The notes: generated by a model from the sequence alone, not told the origin. 64,000 bases of DNA from Umbelopsis isabellina (GCA_016758905.1 JAEPQZ010000010.1:248001-312000), one strand, 5' to 3'. Shown: positions 24,415 through 38,465, numbered from the stretch's first letter. Translations and numbers: made by a program.

Positions 24415-26093
24415 ATGTCTCTCCCAAAGCAAAATCCAACTCGCTCATTTTGGCTCAATAAGAATCCACTTGCTAATTATCGTACAACACCAAACTTGCC
24501 AGAAAAGGGTGAGTGAGGTATCAAACAATGTAGACTTTGATCCTTCGTTCTAAAAATCGCTTCATAGCCAACATTGTGATCATTGGCTCTGGCTTAACAG
24601 GCACCGGAGCTTTATTTACACTATCTCAGAAACATCCAGACCTCTGTATCACTGTTTTAGAAGGTATATTGGTAGATGAGATAGCAACATGATAGCAATC
24701 CTGATATTTAAATTAATGTGATATTCAGCTAGAGACCCGGCGAGTGGAGCAACAGGGCGAAATGGAGGGCATTTAACACCAGCCGCGTTTCGCCATTTTC
24801 GTAGTCACAGCAAGATATATGGTGCAAAGGCAGCATACTTGAATCGTCTTTTGGAAAGACATAATGCCGATCAACTGGTTAAGCTGATAAATGAATGCTC
24901 AATTGATTGTGATCTTCAAGAAGGCACTGGTAATTTGGAGTGCTTCTTCGATGCCAGGGAATTTGCTGAAGCCAAATTGGACCTAGAAGCATATCGTGAA
25001 ATTGATAAGCAATTCGGCGGGCACCTCGTAAAAGACATAGAGGTTTGGGAAAAAGAAACTGTAACTCAGGTTGGTAATACATCTCTGCAAGCGTGCCATC
25101 CAACATTGTTTAACATCCAATTATTAGAAAATGGGTCTTACGGATGTTTACGGGGCAATTCTTATACCTGCACATCAGCTTTGGCCTGCCAAACTTTGTT
25201 GGTCGATCCAACAAGAATGTTTTAAAAATCCAAATGTCAACATACAATCAAATACACCAGCCAAGAATATCACTCGCTTGAAAAATTCAGACAAATGGCA
25301 AGTGGAGACTTCAAGGGGCATCATAATTTGTGATGTTGTCTTGCATGCCTCTAATGCTTGGTCCGGTCGTTTACTCCCTACTCAAATTAGTAAGATACTG
25401 GTGCCAACGAGAGCTCAGGTTTTGGCTTTCAAAAGCCCTCAAGATGACACTGTGAACGTAGAAGAGTGGACAAGAGGATTTACCGCCCATAATGGAGGAG
25501 AGTATATGGTCAGAAGGCGACGAGATGGAACATATATCTTAGGAGGTGGTCGGAATTACATACCCGGGCAACAGATGTACGAAGATGATGATTCAGTACT
25601 CAACGAAGCAGTTGGAAAAGCTTTGAGGAATGTCATGCTTGGCGATTTTCCTGGCTTATTGCCGGAACATGAAGAAGCGTACCAGGAATGGACAGGTATA
25701 ATGTGTTATACTCTTGACGGCCGTCCAGTCATTGGAGAGGTGCCCGATGTTTCTGGTCAGTATGTAGCTATTGGATACAATGGTCATGGGATGCCATTTG
25801 GTTTCCAATCTGGAGCATATATAGCAGATCAAGCTGCTTTGTATCTAAACAGCGACAAAACCCTACCTAGCAACGACTTCGAAAAACACGATTATGTAAT
25901 GGAAGCTTGGCAACAGTACGACCCCAAGCGATTCCAAAGCTATGCCTCTAGCAAGCACGAACCATTTACTGTACAGCCCAGCCAATGCTTCATTTCTAAC
26001 CTTTACGATAGACTGAAACTCAGGAAACATTGGATATTGTTGACATTACTTTTAGTGCTTATCCTTCAAGTTGCTTATTGTTGTTGTCAATAA
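24415..26093 (+). CDS. FAD-dependent oxidoreductase (DAO family) with C-terminal membrane anchor
   Basis: DAO-fold flavoprotein, related to gamma-glutamylputrescine/amino-acid oxidases found widely in fungi. Four exons (24415-24508, 24568-24663, 24729-25069, 25128-26093) give 498 residues. After the family leader SFWLNKNPLANYRTTPNLP comes the FAD-binding dinucleotide motif, IVIIGSGLTGTGAL. RDPASGATGRNGGHLTP (the ATG/GRNGG motif) follows, and a C-terminal GYNGHGMPFGFQSG that closes the FAD site. All parts of the catalytic core are present. The last roughly 25 residues are a hydrophobic helix (ILLTLLLVLILQVAY) ending in CCCQ, which looks like a tail anchor with possible Cys lipidation and is unusual for this family. 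Substrate unknown. Confidence 0.85.
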
Positions 26094-26243
26094 ATTGATA
26101 CTATCCGGTAGCGAGCCACTCAAATCAGCCATTATACTACTGTTTTCAAAATTGGTGTATTAAATGTCTATGAGAGCATTGAAGGATTGTGTTTTATGTA
26201 TACATATTTGCAGATTGAGTGTAAGGGTGCTGTTTGAGTTAGC

Positions 26244-26866
26244 TTATTTTCTCATCAACAAATAGATGTTTTCTCCGACAGTAATGTTTTGCAGATGTCT
26301 AAAGTCACCTTCAAGACACATAAGCAAGCCTCCAAAGGAAACAAAGACGGCACTAGAAAACATGGTGTCAGTATATGGTGGTAAGCTGAATCAATTGGGG
26401 CGTTTGAGTTTCTTTCACTTACACTTTTTGGCCAGCACCGACTGGTGCACTGCTGCTTCCGGTATTTGCTTCGTCGAATCGGTACACTTTGCCATACATC
26501 ACATACTCGTACTCGTCGCTGAGATCTCGGTCCCCAGGTGCTCGTTCGCGCCAGCTTTCACGCTTTTCAACACCAGCGCCTCCAGAGCCTCCATTGAGTG
26601 TCAAAGAAGAAGCAAGAACAAGAGAAAACTTTTCTCCTATTTCTAGTGGATATAATTCTGTGTTGTAATCCAGTGTCAAGTCCATCTCGTAGTTCTCTGA
26701 GCGGGCACGGACACGAGATACTGCAATGGAGATCGAATGGTGAACAACAGGTAAAAAGCAGTCGCAAGTACTTCCTCTAACAATTACCTCGATCGAAGCG
26801 TTTGCCTTCAGGATCTATGTCCTTTATATCAAAAATATCTTGGAAAAGTAGATTATCGCGCGACAT
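26244..26866 (-). CDS. RPB8: RNA polymerases I/II/III shared subunit RPB8 (RPABC3)
   Basis: OB-fold subunit shared by all three nuclear RNA polymerases. Three exons (26788-26866, 26423-26720, 26244-26352) give 161 residues, near the usual 145-150. Hallmarks in order: NLLFQDIFDIKDIDPEGKRF at the N-terminus, MDLTLDYNTELYPLEIGEKF, SLVLASSLTLNG, DEYEYVMYGKVYRFDE, and the C-terminal VSFGGLLMCLEG with NIYLLMRK. The insertion in the middle loop (glycine-rich plus ESWRERAPGD) accounts for the extra length. Lies 3' of NEO1 on the same strand, 111 bp downstream of its stop. The largest subunit of Pol II, RPB1, is in the same window 31 kb away. Confidence 0.95.
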
Positions 26867-26977
26867 AATGTTACAGAAAGTAAATTTATAGGGTTCTAAT
26901 TTTAAAGAAAAACTTTACACTGTGGCGAGATTCCCGTCCTCTGAAGAAGCGTAGAATTTTTGTGACTGCTGCCACTT

Positions 26978-29900
26978 TCATGTCAGCTTGGTGTAGCTTG
27001 GAGGAGCATACCGTCGCTTAATAAATTTAATTAGGTACAGCGGTAAACTGCTGACGGCTGTAATAACCGCAACTTTCCAAACAAAAGTTGTAGTCAGGAT
27101 GAATGTCATATCTATATTTGGATTATCTTATTAGACCCGTATCCGTATCACAGGCAATCCGAGCTAACTTGTGGTTACTTACCAAAATATGTTGGTAAAA
27201 TCCACATGGATCCTACATAGATTAAAATCGTAACAATCTCAGATATCACCATGATACGATGCCTAAATACAACATCAAGAATTAATAAACATTGCCATTC
27301 AAGTCAACAAAGAGAGTAGAACTTACCAAGTATTAATTTCGAATGCCACCATCAGTAACTCGTTGAAAATGAGTGCAGTAAAAGATATAGACACGATGTG
27401 GATGAACTCATCCTCGAACAAAAGAATAGATAAAATCATGATAGCACCGCCTAAACCAGCCGATTAGTATACATACCACAAATCACAGATACAAGTGTGA
27501 TATTTACCTTGATATACGCTGATAAGCAACCAAGTAAAGAAGGTCTTATATGAGAGTGCTCTTCCCTGTAACAGAAGTGTATCAGTGAGAGCGATCTTGT
27601 ATGTGATGTTAATGGATGAAAACCATACCTTTGTGAGATCTTTGTAAAGCTCTGGGTATAGCAGTGCAATATCCTCGCTGACATCCTGATCGAGTACCAA
27701 TGAAAACACTGGGGCCATTGTATAGACCGTAGCGTAACCGACAATCAGCATGCCTTGATATAATGCGATTGGAGCAAAATAAAAAAAAGCTGAAAATACG
27801 GCTTGCATAACAGAGATAATGAGACCACGATGGATGACAAATTGTGCAAGCTTTGCTGACCGTTTGTAACTGTTTCGACCGTGCCATACTGTAGGTCAAT
27901 TCGTTAGTCAAGCTCATTGAAGGTTACTCACATCGCAAAAAACTTACATAATAGCTTGGTAAGATGACTGAACTGCAAGACAGAAAAATCCGCAGCAAGA
28001 GAAGCCTGTCTGCCTTCTTTACCAACGATACCAACACCTACATCCGCAGCTTGGATCATGCTAACGTCATTACCGCCATCGCCAATACAGAGTACTCGCT
28101 TTTTGGTGTAGTTCTTGATGAGCCTGGTGATGTCAGCCTTTTGGGTAGGTGAACACCGGCAGCAAACAACAATGGGTAATGAGGTAGCAAGTTCGATAAA
28201 TTCTTCATGGAAATTATCCAAATAGAGCTATTTGCGTGTTCTTGAGTAAAATAGTTCAAATCAGAGTTTAGTGTTGTCTTCAACTTACTTGTAGCGATTC
28301 GCCATCAATCACAAGACAGCAATCTATCATTGACCGCATGTTGTCCAGTTCATCAAGAGCTTCCATAGGAGATGTTACTGCAAATATTCAATGATTGTTA
28401 TTTTGGTGTTTCAGGTATGAAGGACCAAAAGAGAGGACTACTTACATTTCGAGATCTGATGAATATTTTGATTTCGAGAAACTAGCTTTGATGAAACAGC
28501 AATACATGTTGCAGTTTCGATTTTGTCGCCAGTCAACATCCATATTCTTAGACCAGCGTTTCTAAGCAGTTCCAGAGTATTACGGACGCCATCTTGTAAT
28601 TTATCCTCAACACCTGTCAGACCTAGCAATTCCAAATCACTTTCAAGACAGCTCTCGACCACCTCCTGCTTGCGTGCATTACGATCGTGAATGCTAGTTT
28701 CCGCTTCGTGGTACCTAAGGTAAAAGTTAGTAACAATAACTATTAGTCAAGAATTTCGCAATGTGTTCATACCTGAGTCGAAAATCTTCATATGCTTGTT
28801 CAGAAAGTCGTTTTTTAGCGACTACCAGAGTTCTTAGACCTTCACGAGCCATGTTTCCGCATTCCTCGTCCAACCAATCATTGTATTGCACAATGCGACT
28901 CATTACCACATCTGCGCCTTTTTGATAGAAAGTTATCTCATTTGTCAGCTTGTCTCGAACGACTATTCCCATACGTTTCGATTCGCTCGTGAAAGGGAAG
29001 ACCCGTAACACTTCGAATTCATGAATGTCTGAAGATGAGACTCGGAGATGGATCTCTCGAATATCGCGGAACACTAACGCAACTCCAATTTGCTCTGTCC
29101 ATTTGACAATCGCCACCTCATCTGGGCTGGAAGCCTGATATGCAATTGTTCCATCTGAGCTAAGAACAGGAGTAACGTTGTGGCAAAGTGCAAGAGCTTG
29201 TACGATATCTTTTATGCGGGATGATATGTCGCGACGTCCCTTGCCGGAAATTCCAACAATACCACCGCCACCACCAGGTTGAATGGATGCTGAAGTTCCT
29301 GTTCGATTGTAATTTGGTCGACTTTGTTCGTATGCATTTTCAATATGAGAAACGATCTCGTCCATAGTATCAGTTCCATAAGACATGGTGCCCATGTGTA
29401 ATTTTTTGAGCTCCATATCTTAAACGATCAGACAGTATGAGCAAATACACTAACAAATCAACTTTTAAAAGCTGAGCCAATTTACCGTTTTTTGTCAATG
29501 TTCCAGTTTTGTCTGTTAATAAATACTCTATCCTTCCAAGTTCTTCTGGTAAAGTACTTGTTCTGACGATTGCTCCTTCTATCTCCGGGTCATGCTCAAT
29601 TTGTCGACCATACACCGTTTTGCCCATATCCAAGTTGACACGCAAACTATATTGAGTGCAGTTGATTTGTTATTTATGCAGTCACTCACATCAAGACATT
29701 GTAAACAAACTGCATACCTGATGGGAATGATGGAGGAGAACAAGATAAGGAAACGGAACACGTATATGTACCAAATGCCTTGGAAGCCATTTAGTCCGAC
29801 CATAACAACCGAGAGTACTAAAGTAACGAAGAACAAGATCTTGAATTCAAGCAAAATTAGCTTGTGGCCCGAAATGACTGCCAAATATCAAACTTCGTAC

Positions 29901-31286
29901 CTTTGCTAATCGATTAATGTCCCTGTCTAATAAGCCGATCTTCGTCTCGGGATGACTAGTGTTCATGACAGCTCGAGTATCCTTTCCAGTATACACAACA
30001 AACCCAACAGCAGTGCCAGAAGCAAGAACTGTATTTGTCCAAAGAGTATTTTCCACACCTAGAGCATCTACATGAGGGTTATTTGGGTTGCTATTGAATT
30101 GAGTGAATGTGCCGATGAAAGAATGGATATCCTTGTGTGGCGCATCAGCTAAGTCATAAAATATCAGTCATGATGGTCAAGATCATCAACATTGTTCCCA
30201 ACTGTACTCTGCTCACCATAAATCTCCCCGTCTAGCTGATTGATACTGTCGTCTGATGGTAAATTTTGCGTTGTTGGTATAGCCAAACGAAGTTTCCAAT
30301 CTGTTTCGCCATCTAGTTGATCTGTACGAATGAAGCACGCTCCACTAGATTCGGTTGTTCGCAAAAGTACCATATCAGCCGGTACTCTCTGATCCTTCTT
30401 TAAAACCACTAGATCACCAACTCGAATCTTTGAACTAGGAATGTTTCGCGGCCCAGTTGGCGATAATACAGTATAAAGCTGAGAGTTGGCTTCTTTATCT
30501 CGTACATAACGTTGATAGTCGTCCATTGCCTCTTTGCTTATAGTTACCAAGAGGACAAAACATAGTGGTCCAAAGTACGTAAAAATGTAGCCTGTGGGCC
30601 ACGTGGCCGATATTAGTGATTTGCGATCAGCAGGCATTCACGCACTCTGTTATTGACCACATACCGATTTTCAAAGACGGAACAAATTGTGATAAGGCGA
30701 CAAGCAAGAAATATAGATTGAAGAATACTTTGAACTGCAGCATTTGTAGTCGTTAGTTGGATCGGTGCCTGCTTCATGCAATCATTGGCTTTACTAACTT
30801 ACCTGCTCATACATTACGAGCGGGAGGAAAGTTACGATATTGTATTTTTGATTGACTATGATGTTCGGCGAATACTTCTTTTTTATACGATCTATTGCTG
30901 ATGGTCAGAGACCAATGGTAGCGGCAAAGGTACTTAAGCAGATAAACCTACCGTCTTCGTGTAGATTGATTGTTCGAGACTTCAGGCTTTTCGGTGCTCT
31001 TTTCAAAACATTTCGCAGAGACGATTTCTTTTTGCCTTTGTTTCCTCTATATCGTCTGTCTACTGGGCTGTCGCGGTCCTTTATTATCGAGCGAGTTAGA
31101 GTATAGAAATCTTATATTTAAAAAAACTTGATAGTGCGTTACCTGTGGAGAACCCAGTAATGCCTCCTCGTCCATCAATGGTTCCTCATCCTCGCTATGT
31201 ATTGAATCTGACGTTCTATACTTGCGAGCAGAGTCCGAGAAGGGCATGAGTTTCCGCAATTCTATAGAGCGGGTTTCCCTTGGCAT
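26978..31286 (-). CDS. NEO1: Class-2 P4-ATPase phospholipid flippase NEO1 (ATP9 type)
   Basis: Golgi/endosomal aminophospholipid flippase of the Neo1/ATP9 branch, which works without a Cdc50 subunit. More than ten exons with GT-AG introns; the first is 31143-31286. Motifs in order: a cytosolic N-terminus with [28 protein letters not shown] and the entry helices ([14 protein letters not shown]); the actuator domain with [14 protein letters not shown] (DGET replaces TGES as in P4-ATPases); the phosphorylation site [11 protein letters not shown]; nucleotide-binding [27 protein letters not shown]; hinge [20 protein letters not shown]; and C-terminal transmembrane helices ending [12 protein letters not shown]. 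The start at 31286 is the first ATG in frame; upstream in-frame codons lack one. Shares a 120-bp divergent promoter with NUP192. Confidence 0.94.
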
Positions 31287-31406
31287 GCGATGTGAAGACG
31301 GAACTGAGAGCAATGAAGTCGCTCATTGAATTTCAGACGTCACAAAAACTTCTTTGTCGCTTGGAACGCGACTGGCCCAGGCTTGCTTAATATCTCTCAA
31401 CCAACC
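31287..31406. promoter_or_regulatory. 120-bp divergent promoter (NEO1 / NUP192) with a CRE-like site
   Basis: 120 bp between two start codons. Contains AGACGTCAC around 31334, a TGACGTC (CRE/ATF) core read on the minus strand. Function inferred only. Confidence 0.35.
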
Positions 31407-34400
31407 ATGGCAGACTTTCACAGTGTCCCTCAATGGTCTCAGGGTTTTGGCGATTTGCATAGTCTTATAGCAGAGACTTTGCGATCACCTACGCCTACGG
31501 CTGTTAGAGGCCTGCGCCAAGGAATTGAGTCCTACCGGCCGTTATTTATACAACTGTTGGACGAACCGCCAAAAAGTGAAGATCATAGGAACACTATCAG
31601 TTCAGGTCAGTATAACCGAATTCCTCTTGACACAGTTGATAAAGTACATTAACAACATTTGCAGGTCGAGCAATTATAAATCATGATCGCAAAAAGATCA
31701 ATGACCATTTCATGAAGTACACATTGTTCCTGAGCGATCAACTTAATATCAACGAACATGTTGCTGCGTCGCTCATTTATGCTGGAAAGGAGAATATGGT
31801 CAAGTTCGATAATACCGAAGTTGATAGCGCTATCACTTTATATCACCTGGAAAGAGGTTATCTCCTTGAATCCCTAGTACAACTGGTTATGATTGCACGC
31901 AATGGCAATGTTGAACCGACACTTCGAGAAACTTGTTACTCTTTCATCAACGACTTGATGAAAGAACAAACATCTGTTGATAACAGAAACGCTGCCAAGC
32001 TTGGCACGTTGCCTGTCAAGATCCTTTTGACTATTGAACGACTTCAAAAGCAGATCGAGTCTGTCGAGAAAACTGGAGCGTTAGAAAATGCTCAACCGAC
32101 AGCTGCGTCTGCGACACAACCTGGTTTTGGAAAGCTTGGTCAAGAAATAACGGATTACAGATTGAAGCGACTTCGTGATGAACGAGTGGATCTGGCAAGA
32201 GTTCTCTATCATACTGCTGCATTGCTTGGGCTTGATGCTGATGAGAGCATTGAACTCGTTAAAAGTCTACAAGCGCGTGGGCCGAAAACCGATATTGGCC
32301 ACTATCTACTAATGTGCTTCTTTGCCTCCACCAATATGGCCCACGATACTGCTATGATTTCCAATAACCATCAGGAATCAATCTGCCAAGACACAAGATT
32401 CATCTCACAATTTGATCAAATACTTACTGGAGACGGATGGGGATCAGCATTTTTGAGAGCTTCCGTAGCGTTGAAATGGTCTCTCTTTTTGGTAAATGCT
32501 GTAAAAAGCCATGCTGGACTTCAAGACAAGTTACCCTTTGGCGAAGATAGGGTTCTACAACTGGTGAAGCACGCCATTGAAGACGACGTTTTCGTGTACC
32601 TTGGAAGAGACCTTTTGAGCTTTCAATGCGATAAAGACAGGATCTCTGAGAAGGCAATGGCGTTTAAGCAGAGTGACGGGAATGCACATCTTTCACGTAA
32701 ACACATCGAGGTGTGCGAAAATTTCAGAGAGCCTTTCATTCATGAAATCGAAGCCATGTCTGTCTCTTTCATTCATCACATGTCAACAGTGTTGAGGGAA
32801 CTCAAGCTCCAGGAAGAAGATGCAGATATACCCATGTATCAGATCGGTCATGCTAAGACCGCCATTATTCCACCTGAGGCTAGTCAGGCCACTCGACACG
32901 ATCTGGAGAATTTCGTTTTGTTGCTTTCAAACGTCTACCGAAATCGACCAGAAGCAGGACTGAAATTTTGGCCTCCAGATGATGGTGGTTTGCACAACTT
33001 CCTCAAATGGGTTACTGAAGTTCGTGTTGTAGGAACCGTAAGGGCTGTTTATGAGCTGTTGGCTTCCTTGGCCACCGGCGAGAAATGTGCTTTACAGGCA
33101 TTCCACTTCTTCAGTGCTGAAGGAACCACGCCTAACCCGACAGCTCAGAGTTTATTTTCGTGGCCAAAGCTATTTGCTGCTATCAATTTCTACACACCTC
33201 TGTTGAACAATTACAACAAAGATTCTCCGGCAACATTACCAATGGAGGAAGAGAGAGTTCTCGCTGCTTTCCTCAATGTCTTGCGTCAAGTCATACTGTA
33301 TTCTGATGTTGCCAGAACCTTTTTTTGGGAAAATGAAAGTTTTGCAGCTTTGGCTTCTTTGATTAGCCTCTTAGGTTGCCCAACAACACCAGCACTAAGA
33401 GCGTCACTTTACAACTGCATTGCTGCATGTTGTACAGCAAAAGACGACAATGATAACAGTACTGCTATCCGTTGCTCTCAACAAATTTGGCAGGTGCTTG
33501 AAGACAGTGGAGTTTTGACTAGCAAAAAGCAACGTCAAGCATTGGAGCTTCAACAACGTCAGCAACAGCAAGTCCATACTGGCCTGTTAGGACAGCCTAA
33601 CCAGCTATTTTCTATCCCTGGTACACAGCCTACATCCACTATACGTGTCAGCGGCTCTCATCAAGAAGGGGGGATGATTTACGACATTGCGCAGGAAAGC
33701 AAGCTAGGCACCTATCCAGAAACACTAGCTTTCATTAATCTCTTGAAGTCATTGATTCATGAGCCACCAAAAGGAAATGGTCAACTGCCGGACCTAGTTT
33801 CAATTTCACCCTCTATACCGGAGCGCCTGGGAGCGGCAACTCGATCACCTGGGCTTGAGCCATATGTATCATTGGTTATTGACGAGATTTTTTTGCCAGC
33901 TTCGGGTCGAAAATACAACTATCCTACGGAGAAGTGGAAGGTGATAGAGGCATGTCTTGCGTTTTTCGAAAAGTGTCTTTTGACATTCAATCTTGATACA
34001 TTGAACACTAGCCCCAAGATGGGATTGAGCAGCGACAACATCCTCCTTGCTTTCGTGGGTCACCCCGGATTCGAAATATTGAAGCGACTGCTCTCTGGTT
34101 CAAAATTCACGGTTGAAATCTTCAAAATTGTCGAATATGGAATTCAGACTGTTCACAACAACACCATGCGAACCCAATTCTTTGCCAAATCCGTCGAACG
34201 ATGTCTATCTATTATCTCGCATACCCTGAAAGTCCAAAATACCTTCTGCAATGTACTAATCCACCAATTCATCAAGAACTCTGCTGGATACTCCGGAGCT
34301 GATATGATTATTGCTGGATTCAAATATCCTACATTGCCATCTGTTGTCACGTTGGATTCGTTCTTACTGTATCATGCAAATGTTATTGTTCAGATAGCTT

Positions 34401-36301
34401 TGTTCGCCAATTGTGAAGAGAGTGATCAGATCAGTTTACATAGCATCAACATCATTTCCGCACTTTCTGCATCTCCAAATCTCTCACAACTCTCTACCGA
34501 CTTAACCTCAAGCAGCAGTGGATCTACTGTCAGTGGTCTGGGTGTTAAACTGACGCAAGTTTTGGCAGCCAGTCCAGATCATCTGGCCATTATACATGGA
34601 TTTCTGGAACAACTGGAAGTAGGAGAACCTGAGTCTGTAGGATATGGAGATAGTGAATATGATTCATACAATATTCCATTCTGGGTGAACCAAAATACCA
34701 GCTCTAACAAAATGACGCAAGGCACACTCTCTTCTTCCGTGCGACTAGCCATCGTTAATTTGATTTTGGATAATTTGGATGCCAAAAGATCCAAGCCAAC
34801 AGTAGCTCATTTCATTCTCGGATTCGATGTGTTTGGATCTATTGCCAAGACCGATATCAAAGATCCCGTGATCGCTGGACCTAAAGTTTCCTGTCTGCAT
34901 GCTATTTTGGCGCTGTTGCAATCCGGTATCGAATTAAGTAGTGATACTTTCAATGGAGCTATGGACGAAGACGATCGTGAAATATCTCAATTGTCCGCTA
35001 GCCATCCAATATTGGCTGAAAAATGTTATCAAATTATATATAGACTTTGTGCAAGTGAAGCAACATCACAGCCAACAACTCGATACCTGCGAACTAGAGA
35101 AGACTTTTTCTATTCGCAATTTAAAGCTCTATCTAGCAATTTCCAAGGTCGACCAAGCGGTCCGTTGTCACCGTTCAATGGAACATTAGTTTCTACCGAT
35201 GGAATTCACAAGGAGATTGACTTTTTCAATCTGAAAGCATTACTACATTTGCGAACGTGGCTTCTCAAGTCTATCGCTATAGAACTTCACCTAACCACAT
35301 CAGCTGGCCAAAAGTCGTATGCCAGTCGATTGATTAACTTGTTATATGGAACCAACGGCATGTCGGATGATGATGCTGATATGATGGACTACGGGAATTA
35401 TCAACAGCCATTGGCAAAGATGCTAGAAATATTCAGTTCATTGGATTTCACATGGACGAGCCCACTCACTGAGAAAGCGAGTGGCTTCAAGGCCAAATAC
35501 TATCGTGGTTTTTATGCGGAAAAGTTCCAGCATGATAATAGTCAAGGTTGCCCGCTCTACGACATTCGTGCGGCATATAAGCATCTTCGCTCAGAGCTAG
35601 ATCGTCAAATTCAAGGTGGAACGATCACATCTGTAAATGAAAGTGCGTTAGTGGAGGAAGAGATCCAACGCATTCTGGAAGTGCTTATAGCACAAAACCA
35701 AAGTCGTGAAATTGCTTTTGCTCGATATCAATGTTTACGAGCTTGGAAACAAGTAGTGCACCTTACCTTGACCGAATGTCTTGATCTCTTGCCAAGCGAC
35801 ACGCGCGAACGTATCCTCTTAGACTTGATTGATGCTTTGCTTCCAAAACTCACAAACGAATCTTATAGCATCATCACGTATGATATAAGCGAGCTTTTGT
35901 TGGCATGCATGACAAGGCTGCGATATGATCATTGTCCGCAAGATAACACCAATGCCATCAAGCTAAAGTCACGACTGCCAGATGAAAAGCTGCGTAGTTT
36001 ATTCGAAGGCATTCTCGAGTTTGGTAACACTGACTCAACCAGTGTTGCGAGTCGTGGCAACATATATGTCACACTCATCAGCTTTTTACTATACATTCAA
36101 GACAGCCGAAAGCAAAATCCCTCCACTGATCCTGATCGATTAAAGGCATATATGCTCTCGACTATTAATGCAAATGGCGATAACTTTATACAGCAACTTT
36201 ACCGAGACGCTCAAGACGGTGTAGATATATGGCGCACTACTGCAAATATTGCTTTGGATGCCTTGAGTGCTATTGTCGACATATTCCCAGATTCCGCATA
36301 A
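31407..36301 (+). CDS. NUP192: Nucleoporin NUP192/NUP205 (inner ring scaffold)
   Basis: Large alpha-solenoid scaffold of the nuclear pore inner ring, partner of Nic96/Nup93 and Nup53. Two exons (31407-31605, 31665-36301) give 1,611 residues, in the family's range (about 1,680 in yeast). The ATG at 31407 starts MADFHSVPQWSQGFGDL. Family features include FLSDQLNINEHVAASLI near residue 95, LERGYLLESLVQLVMIARNG, and a helical repeat body without transmembrane or FG regions. The second exon is one uninterrupted 4.6-kb frame, unusual in this otherwise intron-rich window. A short Gln-rich linker lies near residue 620. Function follows from the family; the assignment is strong by length and N-terminal conservation. 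Confidence 0.9.
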
Positions 36302-36501
36302 TTTCTCTACTAGAGACCAAAAAAATCCAATTAAAGTCGTGTATGTCCTTACTCTGTGACAAAATGTCATTCTATTGTTTCTACCAATGTTTGGCTACTT
36401 TATTTGAATAGACGTGTAGTATTTATGGAATGTGTATAGCATCAAAGTAAAATGCATGGTATGTAGATAAATGGATCGCAAAGCGTTGTTTGTAACGTAA
36501 T

Positions 36502-38465
36502 TTAAAAATGCATCTTGAAAGAGTATTGTTGACCACCTCCGCCACCGCCACCAGAGAAGTCACCGAAGGGGAAACCATGTGGGAAACCACCAAACGGATT
36601 ACCACCATGATGTTGATAACCTCCATCTTGGCCGCCTTGTGGATCAAATGGATCCTGTCCCATGTCGTACTTTTGTCGTAGATCTATAAAATCACGATTA
36701 GTAATTATGCATATCTCAAAACAATTATTGTTGTCACTAACGGCGTACCATCATCGTAAAGTACTTCATATGCTTGATTGATTTCAGCCATCTTTCTTTC
36801 CACCTCATCCTTTTCTAACTCGCCAGTATATTTGTCAGGATGCCATTCTTGTGCAAGTTTACGATAAGCCTTCTTGATCTCTCGCTTGTCGGCGCTTTTT
36901 GAAACATCTAGAGTGAAAAGTCAGTGACAGACTGAAAATAGTACGATGAACCTTGACTAGTGCATTACCTAAAATCTTATAATAATCCTTTGTTTTGCTT
37001 CGCTTGAGCAGCATTTGTGCATTGCCTAGTTTTTCACGCACTTTGCTATTTTGACCACCGCTTAGTTCCTGTGCTTTACTGAGATGTCGTACAGCCTTTT
37101 CATAGTCTTCTTCGTCTATAGCATCTTGACCCAAATAAAGAAGTGCATCAATATCATTCTCGTCCATGTCCAGCGTGGCCGAGCACCATTTTTTGATGTT
37201 TTTGGCATCTTTTCGCTATAACACAGTCAGTTAACACCAATTTAAAATTACATTAAACTTTTTGACTTCAAATACTTACTTCACCGTAGATTTTGCAAGC
37301 CATATTGTACAGTTTAGCATTAAGACGGCGAGGCATCCTTCCGGCCGCATCCAACACCTCTTCCAATTTTGCAACTTCTTCATCAACTTCCGCAATAACA
37401 CCTCCTTCGCCGACCAACTTCTTGGAGGCTGCAACAAATTTGTTTTGTTCCATATCTGCTACAGCACCATTGATAGACTTGTCTAACTTCTTTAACCGTC
37501 GGAACATTTTCTTGCATTCTTTCTGTTCTGGATCATAGTGTAAGCACTTCTTGACATGACCGAGTGCTCCTTGTGGCTCATACAAAGAGAAATAGTTGAT
37601 TGAAGCAAGTTTCAATAGTATGTCGTGGTTGGATGGAGACAACTTGGCGGCAAGCCTAAGTTTATAACACAAGTCAATTAATTTAATCCGAAGTTTTCGA
37701 ACTGTATCACTCACGCTCATTGTACTTACGTCAAGTCGCCTACCGCTTCATCGATTTCACCTTTAGCGATGTGACAGCCGGCACGTAGCAATCGAACGTT
37801 TGTTGATTGAGGAGCAGTAGAAACCACCGATGAGAGCAACTGAACACATTGCTCATAGTCCTTGGCATCAACGGCTTTCTTTGCTAGCTCCAATTCGCTC
37901 TTTGCCTTCTCCACAGCTGCCATCTACATTGAAGAAAATAATAGTTTTAATTAAGGGACATATTTGCAGGGGGAATCAAAGTAACTTTAGACTTACCAAA
38001 GCAATAGCATCTGTGTCGCTGGGACGGTGCTGGAGATAAGTCTCTAGGTCCATTTTTGCTAGCTTCAGATTACCTTCCTTGGCGTATATTTTGGCTCTTT
38101 GCATTAAAGCTTGATCGAAATCGGGCTTAATCGTCAGGATCTTGCTAAAATCTTCCAGGGCAGCGTTATTGCGTCCCAAGGACAGATAAGTAGCCGCTCT
38201 TCGGTAATAGGAAATATAATTCGCCGGATCCTTGCCTACAATAGTATTCAACATCAATATTTCTCAGCATATAGCTGCTTTGGAAAAATGGGTACTTACT
38301 GATGGCTTCATCAAAGCTGCTCAATGCTTCATTGTACTTTCCAGAAACAAGAAATCTGTTGCCATCGTCCAAGTATTGTTGAGTCGTCTTTTCTGACGCA
38401 ATGACAGACCCGACAGGTAGCAACAAAGGGATGAGGCAAGCTAGAAGTACCCGATGATGTCTCAT
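36502..38465 (-). CDS. ER-lumen TPR-DnaJ co-chaperone (DNAJC3/P58IPK-like)
   Basis: Co-chaperone of the ER Hsp70 (BiP/Kar2), resembling DNAJC3. About eight exons. Begins with a signal peptide (hydrophobic core [13 protein letters not shown], likely cut after VIAS). Multiple TPR repeats follow, e.g. [56 protein letters not shown] and [19 protein letters not shown]. The J-domain is C-terminal: [20 protein letters not shown], then the catalytic HPD in [10 protein letters not shown] and INQAYEVL. The tail is Gly/Phe/His-rich and ends FKMHF without an HDEL-type signal. The promoter has two CACGTG boxes in inverted orientation, consistent with stress control (inferred). Confidence 0.92.

Noticed and set aside
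26566-31106. Short plus-strand frames within RPB8 and NEO1
   Set aside because: Antisense shadows of well-supported exons.
36140-36411. Short frames on both strands over the NUP192 3' end
   Set aside because: Overlap coding sequence of NUP192 and its 3' UTR without independent support.
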